Shown here: piece by piece, positions 4,993-8,756 of the stretch
Numbering within the stretch: position 1 is the stretch's first letter
Layout: each line of letters starts with the position of its first letter
Assembly: GCA_946482545.1 (NCBI GenBank)
Contig: CAMLRX010000174.1
Location: forward strand, 1-8,756
Reading direction: 5' to 3'
DNA length: 8,756 nucleotides
DNA from: an uncultured Flavihumibacter sp.
Lineage (GTDB): Bacteria > Bacteroidota > Bacteroidia > Chitinophagales > Chitinophagaceae
Notes under the pieces: generated by a model
What the model was told of the DNA's origin: nothing
Database searches by the model: none
The model's input: only the letters and a program-made list of their open reading frames with translations
Position numbers and translations under genes: made by a program

Positions 4993-5388
4993 CTATAGCC
5001 TGAAAACGTTGTTGCGGAGGTAAATGGGTTTATCCTGTTGCAGATCGGGGGGACCGTTGCAGAACAGTGTATTGCCTTGTGGTTCAGTAAAAGGCCTTTC
5101 GGAAGAAAGGTGGAAAAAGAAGGAGATTTCGGCTTCAAAGGGGGAGAAATCGAAGGTCTGGAAAGGGGTGCTTTTCTGGTCCTGTTCCAGCTTTACTACC
5201 TTCAGTTCGGTTTTGCAGCAATCACTTTCTTCTTCGCCTGAGCCACATACACAGGTTTTGGAAGAATATGCCATGGGCTTGAACTCAACGCCTGCCAGTT
5301 TACCCATACAGTAATGCAGACTGAACACCAGTCCGCTGCTGATGGCGAGGTAGAAAATGGCTGATATGGCTACAATGAGTTTTTTCAC
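4993..5388 (-). CDS. HYC_CC_PP family protein
   Basis: A 131-residue protein with the three signatures that name this Bacteroidota family: HYC at 25-27 (SLHYCMGKL), CC at 57-58 (DCCKTEL) and PP at 113-114 (NGPPDLQQDKPIYLRNN). One N-terminal hydrophobic segment (about 4-24) is a signal peptide or anchor, placing the rest outside the cytoplasm. Further cysteines are C46/C48 (CVCG) and C110, six in all. The function is unknown; from memory, members are commonly found beside HMA proteins and TonB receptors, and the cysteines suggest metal binding. The start is GTG at 5386-5388, chosen because no other start keeps the hydrophobic segment. A -7 motif ends only 5 nt upstream, so the message may be nearly leaderless. 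It is the first gene of the metal island. Confidence 0.85.
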   Translation of the reverse strand: MKKLIVAISAIFYLAISSGLVFSLHYCMGKLAGVEFKPMAYSSKTCVCGSGEEESDCCKTELKVVKLEQDQKSTPFQTFDFSPFEAEISFFFHLSSERPFTEPQGNTLFCNGPPDLQQDKPIYLRNNVFRL

Positions 5389-5393
5389 CGTTA

Positions 5394-5401
5394 CAAAGGT
5401 A
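5394..5401 (-). promoter_or_regulatory. -7 element (TACCTTTG) of the metal island
   Basis: A minus-strand TACCTTTG matches TAnnTTTG fully and ends 5 nt before the GTG start. The TTTG expected 19 nt upstream is absent (the bases there read ATAC), which suggests an activator-dependent promoter. An interrupted palindrome, CTTTC-T-GAAAG at 5407-5417, lies between the two promoter positions. The transcription start would fall at or within a few bases of the start codon. Confidence 0.5.
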
Positions 5402-5444
5402 TCAATCTTTCTGAAAGCCGGTATATTTTTTTGTTAAACCCCTT

Positions 5445-7466
5445 TTAATTTACAAATCCCCAGAATATGCCCACACGGATCAATAGGCCTGGTGAAACGT
5501 AGGTGGGTACGGGCGTATTGTTGTTGGTGAACCCGAAAGTGGGGTTTAAGGTGGCGGCGTTCAGGTTTTCTGTTCTTACAAATGCATTGAAGGTCCTGAT
5601 TCTGAAATGAAAGAAAGCGGCTATATCCGGAAGATTGTTCACCGTGGTGGTATCCTGGTAATAGAACTGGCCCAGCATGGGTGAATAGCCATCTGTTTTA
5701 AAAGGTGTATTGTACCTGAGTTCGAGTCCGGTGCTGAGGTTCATGAATTTAAAGAACAGCCCCTCGAATGCGAAGCGCTGTCTTGTGAATACCAACGGCA
5801 TATTAAGGGGTGCGTCGCCGGCCTTTTGCTGCACGGTTACATGGTTGTACCAGTTCCAATGCCTGCCCACTTTAAACTTTTTATCCGCGGTGATCTTTAA
5901 CACGTTGAATACCTGCCCATACTGGGCTGGTGTATATGGGTTTGAAAAATACATGTAGTTGCCTACCAGGTAGAGGTTACCGCCGAGTTCCAGTTGCAGG
6001 GCGGGCACTTCAATTTTACCGTAGGCATGTGTGATGTTCTCTTTGTTGAAACCACCCGCGCCGGTGAAGTTGAAGCTGCTTCTTGGATCGAAAATGAAAG
6101 AGGGCGACCGGTTCACGTTCTGGAAACCGAGTTCCAGGTAACCGATTTTCTTCCCCAGAAATCTTTTGAGCCTGGCATGGGCCTGGTAATCTCCCGCGTT
6201 AAAACCGGTAGCGTACAACTGGCCGTTGGCTTCCAAATCCCATTTCTGGTTCTTGGTTTTGTTGCGGTATTCACCGAGGAGAATGATATTGTAGAACCCG
6301 AGTTTTACGGAACGCAGTTGCGCGTTCACGTTCTGCAACATAGCGCCTACGCGGAGAAACTGTTGCTGGTTTTTTGAATCGGGGAACTGGATCAGTGAAA
6401 TTTCGTTCCGGATATCCCTGAACTGATCGCCAATGCTGATGGTATCGGGAATGGAAGCCAGTTGGTACATGTCCTGGTAGAACAGGCGGGCGGAATCGAA
6501 ATTGGCTTCAAAGTCGCGGTACTGGTATTTGGACGTATTCAGGTGGAACGTATGCTGCACCCTGAATTTGGGATAGTACAATTTGATGGTGGTGGAATCG
6601 TTGATCTGCAAGGAATCTTTCTTTCCCCAATCATACATCTGGCGCATGTAAACGCCGGTATTACTGTAGATATTCCCTGTATTCACGGTACTGCTGAACA
6701 GGCTTGCGGAGTTTGCTCTTTCCCCGCCTAACCGCACCGGAACAGCAAACCGGTCGGAGAAGCGGCTGTCGTTCAGGTAATCAATCGTTTTGCTGATGCC
6801 CCCGTTTTCACCAGCTTTCAACTGGTTGCTGAGGATCAAGAAATAATTGGAATAACGTTTGTCTTTCGATTGGTACAAACTATTGAACCGGTAATTGTTG
6901 TGACTGGTATTCTGGTACTGGAAAAAGCCTGGTGCGCTGAACATCCGGTATTGCAACGCGAAATTCCAGTTGGGCATGATGTTCTGCGTATGCAGAATAG
7001 AGATAGACTGCTCCGTTTTACTTCCGATCACATAACCCAGTTCGGTATAGGGCCTTGTGGTATTGTAGAATTTCGTTTCTTCCACATTGAATTTATACAC
7101 ATCGAACGCGTGCATGCCCGCATCAAACCCTGGTTTCAGGAAAGGGTTGAAGGTGAGCGAACGGGTGGCGCTGCCGAGGTTACCAAGGAAAAGATGGTTG
7201 GCAGGAATAGGGTATCTTTTGGTGAAATCGTTCACCGAAGTGTCCATAAAGTAAAGCCTGGTAGAATCGAGGTACCTGAAAGTTATGGTAATCGAATCTT
7301 CCCTGTAGGTTCGTTTCAGCAGCGAATCTCCTCCCCCGCCGGCGCTCATATTTCCAAGCCCGCCGAGTCGGCTGCTTACGCCTCCGAGCGGATTTCTTTG
7401 CCCGAATCCGTGGGAGCAGATCAGTAGGAAGCATAAAAGGAGGAAACCGGCTATTTTCTGTACCAT
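5445..7466 (-). CDS. Putative porin, outer-membrane beta-barrel
   Basis: A 673-residue outer-membrane protein of the Bacteroidota putative-porin family (Porin_10-like, recognised from memory). The signal peptide is residues 1-23 (ending HGFGQ). A Gly-rich linker at about 28-46 is followed by the family's conserved block ANHLFLGNLGSATRSLTFNPFLKPGFDAG at about 89-117 and YTELGYVIGSKTEQ at 140-153. Aromatic-rich amphipathic strands then run to the end (GFVN). The length is normal for the family and no frameshift is seen. The exact solute is unknown; these are treated as general diffusion pores. It is downstream of the purine phosphorylase by about 65 nt with its own -7 motif, and 56 nt upstream of the metal island, which has a separate promoter element, so it is probably not part of that island. 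Confidence 0.88.
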   Translation of the reverse strand: MVQKIAGFLLLCFLLICSHGFGQRNPLGGVSSRLGGLGNMSAGGGGDSLLKRTYREDSITITFRYLDSTRLYFMDTSVNDFTKRYPIPANHLFLGNLGSATRSLTFNPFLKPGFDAGMHAFDVYKFNVEETKFYNTTRPYTELGYVIGSKTEQSISILHTQNIMPNWNFALQYRMFSAPGFFQYQNTSHNNYRFNSLYQSKDKRYSNYFLILSNQLKAGENGGISKTIDYLNDSRFSDRFAVPVRLGGERANSASLFSSTVNTGNIYSNTGVYMRQMYDWGKKDSLQINDSTTIKLYYPKFRVQHTFHLNTSKYQYRDFEANFDSARLFYQDMYQLASIPDTISIGDQFRDIRNEISLIQFPDSKNQQQFLRVGAMLQNVNAQLRSVKLGFYNIILLGEYRNKTKNQKWDLEANGQLYATGFNAGDYQAHARLKRFLGKKIGYLELGFQNVNRSPSFIFDPRSSFNFTGAGGFNKENITHAYGKIEVPALQLELGGNLYLVGNYMYFSNPYTPAQYGQVFNVLKITADKKFKVGRHWNWYNHVTVQQKAGDAPLNMPLVFTRQRFAFEGLFFKFMNLSTGLELRYNTPFKTDGYSPMLGQFYYQDTTTVNNLPDIAAFFHFRIRTFNAFVRTENLNAATLNPTFGFTNNNTPVPTYVSPGLLIRVGIFWGFVN

Positions 7467-7482
7467 GCGCTATGAAAGAAAG

Positions 7483-7490
7483 CAAATGTA
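7483..7490 (-). promoter_or_regulatory. -7 element (TACATTTG) of the porin gene
   Basis: A minus-strand TACATTTG matches TAnnTTTG and ends 16 nt before the porin ATG. No TTTG lies at the expected -33 position (about 7510-7513). That position falls instead on the first of two GCGTTA direct repeats (7510-7515 and 7521-7526 on the plus strand), which could be an activator site or chance. Confidence 0.5.
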
Positions 7491-7532
7491 ATAACTAGAT
7501 TGGGATGCGGCGTTAGCATTGCGTTAAAGCGT

Positions 7533-8360
7533 TTATCCCTTGGCAATCAGTCCGCGGAACAGCGCGGTGAGTTTGGGTTCCGCTTCTTTGGCGGCTGCCA
7601 GCACTTCTTCGTGGGTGATCACATTCTCTTCCTCACGGATGCCCAGGTCGGTGATCACGCTGATCGCGAATACTTTCAACCCCATGTGCACCGCAGTAAT
7701 CACTTCCTGCACGGTACTCATCCCTACGGCATGGCCACCCACCAGTTGGATCAGCCTGTATTCGGCCCTTGTCTCGAAAGTTGGACCGGTAACGCCGGTG
7801 TACACGCCTTCGTGCAAACGGATGTTCAGTTGTGCCCCTATTGCTTTCGCCTTCGCGATCAGGTCCTTGTTGTAAGGTTCGCTCATATCGGGAAAACGGG
7901 GTCCCATTTCAGGATCGTTGGGTCCCACAAGCGGGTTCGGGGTGAAGAAACTGATATGGTCGTTGATGATCATCAGGTCGCCTACTTCGAAATCTGGGTG
8001 AACGCCACCGGCGGCATTGGAAATGAAAAGCGTTTGTATCCCCAACATTTTTAATACACGGATGGGGAATACCACTTCTTCCACACTGTATCCTTCATAA
8101 AAATGAAACCTTCCGGCCATCACCACAACGGGTTTGCCTTCCAGTTTCCCCAGGATCATTCTGCCTTTGTGTCCTTCTACCGTGGATACCGGGAAATTGG
8201 GGATATCGCCGTAAGGGATTTCCACTTCAATCTCCATATTCGAGGTAAAATTGCCCAATCCGCTCCCCAGCACAATGCCGGCAACGGGTTCAGCGGAATA
8301 TCTTGTTCTGATGTATGCTATTGCGTCCTGTAGCCTGGCTTTCATTCCGGTATTTTCCAT
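7533..8360 (-). CDS. Purine nucleoside phosphorylase (trimeric PNP/MTAP superfamily)
   Basis: A 275-residue cytoplasmic enzyme that splits purine nucleosides with phosphate into base and (deoxy)ribose-1-phosphate for salvage. Motifs of the trimeric class are all present: GSGLG (32-36), MAGRFHFYEGY (81-91), SNAAGG (114-119), GDLMIINDH (127-135), TGPTFETRAEYR (191-202) with the purine-contacting Glu196, and VGMSTVQEV (212-220). The base-specificity position, Asn in mammalian PNP (N243), is Asp here (VITDLG, D238), and THEEV keeps the His at about 250. The Asp may widen specificity toward 6-amino purines (inference). The start is the ATG at 8358-8360. A TTG extension to 8381 overlaps the -7 promoter motif and is rejected; the ATG at 8343-8345 is also possible. 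It is divergent from the adhesin-like gene. Confidence 0.93.
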   Translation of the reverse strand: MENTGMKARLQDAIAYIRTRYSAEPVAGIVLGSGLGNFTSNMEIEVEIPYGDIPNFPVSTVEGHKGRMILGKLEGKPVVVMAGRFHFYEGYSVEEVVFPIRVLKMLGIQTLFISNAAGGVHPDFEVGDLMIINDHISFFTPNPLVGPNDPEMGPRFPDMSEPYNKDLIAKAKAIGAQLNIRLHEGVYTGVTGPTFETRAEYRLIQLVGGHAVGMSTVQEVITAVHMGLKVFAISVITDLGIREEENVITHEEVLAAAKEAEPKLTALFRGLIAKG

Positions 8361-8378
8361 GATTGCTGTAAATGGGGG

Positions 8379-8386
8379 CAAAGATA
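8379..8386 (-). promoter_or_regulatory. -7 element (TATCTTTG) of the PNP gene
   Basis: A minus-strand TATCTTTG matches TAnnTTTG and ends 18 nt before the ATG at 8360. The upstream -33 TTTG is not conserved (TCTT at 8406-8409). In this 91-nt divergent gap the plus strand carries only a near-match, TACGTTTT at 8385-8392, for the gene starting at 8452. I see no other element there. Confidence 0.5.
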
Positions 8387-8451
8387 CGTTTTCAGGATTA
8401 TCGGGAAGATATTAAGGAAAGACGTATTTTCAAGGCCGCCATGTTATGCTC

Positions 8452-8756
8452 ATGAGAAGATATTTTTGCTTTGCCTTACTGTGCCTGCTGCTACTTTTTT
8501 CCACCCCTACCCAGGCTCAACTTTGCAACGGAAGTCTGGGTGATCCCGTCGTATTCATTGATTTTGGAAAAGGAACACCGACCCCATTTCCCGCAGGTGT
8601 AACCACTTATACTTATCAGTCGTACCAACAGGCCTCCTGCCCGAACGATGGCCTTTATACCATTACTTCCACTCTATCCAACTGTTTTGGCAACTCCTGG
8701 CACAACCTTACTGAGGACCACACGCCCGGAGATGTGAACGGCAACATGATGGTGGT
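8452..8756 (+). CDS. Large secreted gliding-motility/PKD-type surface protein, N-terminal part
   Basis: The first 101 codons of a protein cut by the window edge. The signal peptide is residues 1-22 (MRRYFCFALLCLLLLFSTPTQA), with no lipobox after it. The mature start QLCNGSLGDPVVFIDFGKG, followed by TTYTYQ, CPNDGLYTI, NCFGNSWHNL and DHTPGDVNGNMM, is the characteristic opening block of very large Bacteroidota surface proteins. From memory, these carry PKD or Ig-like repeats and a gliding-motility-associated (type IX secretion) C-terminal domain; neither can be seen here. Four cysteines follow the signal peptide within the first 80 residues' block (C25, C63, C78 visible in the motifs above). It is transcribed away from the purine phosphorylase. 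Confidence 0.75.
   Translation, partial: MRRYFCFALLCLLLLFSTPTQAQLCNGSLGDPVVFIDFGKGTPTPFPAGVTTYTYQSYQQASCPNDGLYTITSTLSNCFGNSWHNLTEDHTPGDVNGNMMV

Noticed and set aside
8361..8381. TTG-initiated N-terminal extension of the purine phosphorylase
   Set aside because: The TTG is part of the TATCTTTG -7 motif, so it would lie upstream of the transcription start.
1..8756. CRISPR array, insertion sequence, tRNA or rRNA
   Set aside because: No regularly spaced repeats, transposase frame, or recognisable RNA gene was found in the window.

Overview
The window reads as Bacteroidota chromosome, most likely a Chitinophagales/Chitinophagaceae-type genome (inference). The evidence is a Bacteroidota-type putative porin, an HYC_CC_PP family protein, the N-terminus of a large gliding-motility/PKD-type surface protein, signal peptides ending in AQ, and four gene starts preceded by the Bacteroidota -7 promoter motif TAnnTTTG. 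Almost everything is on the minus strand, so the genes below are listed in transcription order from right to left.

Right end (7.5-8.76 kb): a purine nucleoside phosphorylase (minus), divergent from the first 101 codons of a secreted adhesin-like protein (plus, cut by the window edge). Next comes a 673-residue outer-membrane putative porin (7466 to 5445). These look like ordinary core genes.

Centre and left (5.39 to 0.24 kb): a compact island of six minus-strand genes that looks devoted to soft-metal (probably copper) handling. In order they are an HYC_CC_PP protein (5388-4993), a secreted HMA domain with a metallothionein-like tail of 14 cysteines (4891-4379), a second secreted HMA protein (4323-3784), an unrecognised exported probable beta-barrel (3733-2903), a regulator fusing an HMA-like CxxC domain to an AraC helix-turn-helix (2906-2346, overlapping its upstream neighbour as ATGA), and a TonB-dependent receptor (2290-239) whose only two cysteines form a CxxC in the plug. 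Five of the six products carry a CxxC or Cys-Cys pattern. No P-type ATPase or RND pump lies in the window. The first five genes may form one transcript. The receptor has its own excellent promoter, overlapped by a striking array of TTTAGACA half-sites, one pair of which is a perfect 16-bp palindrome centred on the start codon.

Left end (1-238): a GC-rich REP-like hairpin element abuts the receptor's stop codon, followed by a 13-bp bidirectional terminator hairpin. The first 75 bases hold at most an uncertain fragment of a further minus-strand gene.

Working model (inference): the HMA-AraC protein senses a metal in the cytoplasm, the exported Cys-rich proteins buffer or relay it in the periplasm, and the TonB receptor, under a separate palindrome-binding repressor encoded elsewhere, moves a metal or metal complex across the outer membrane.
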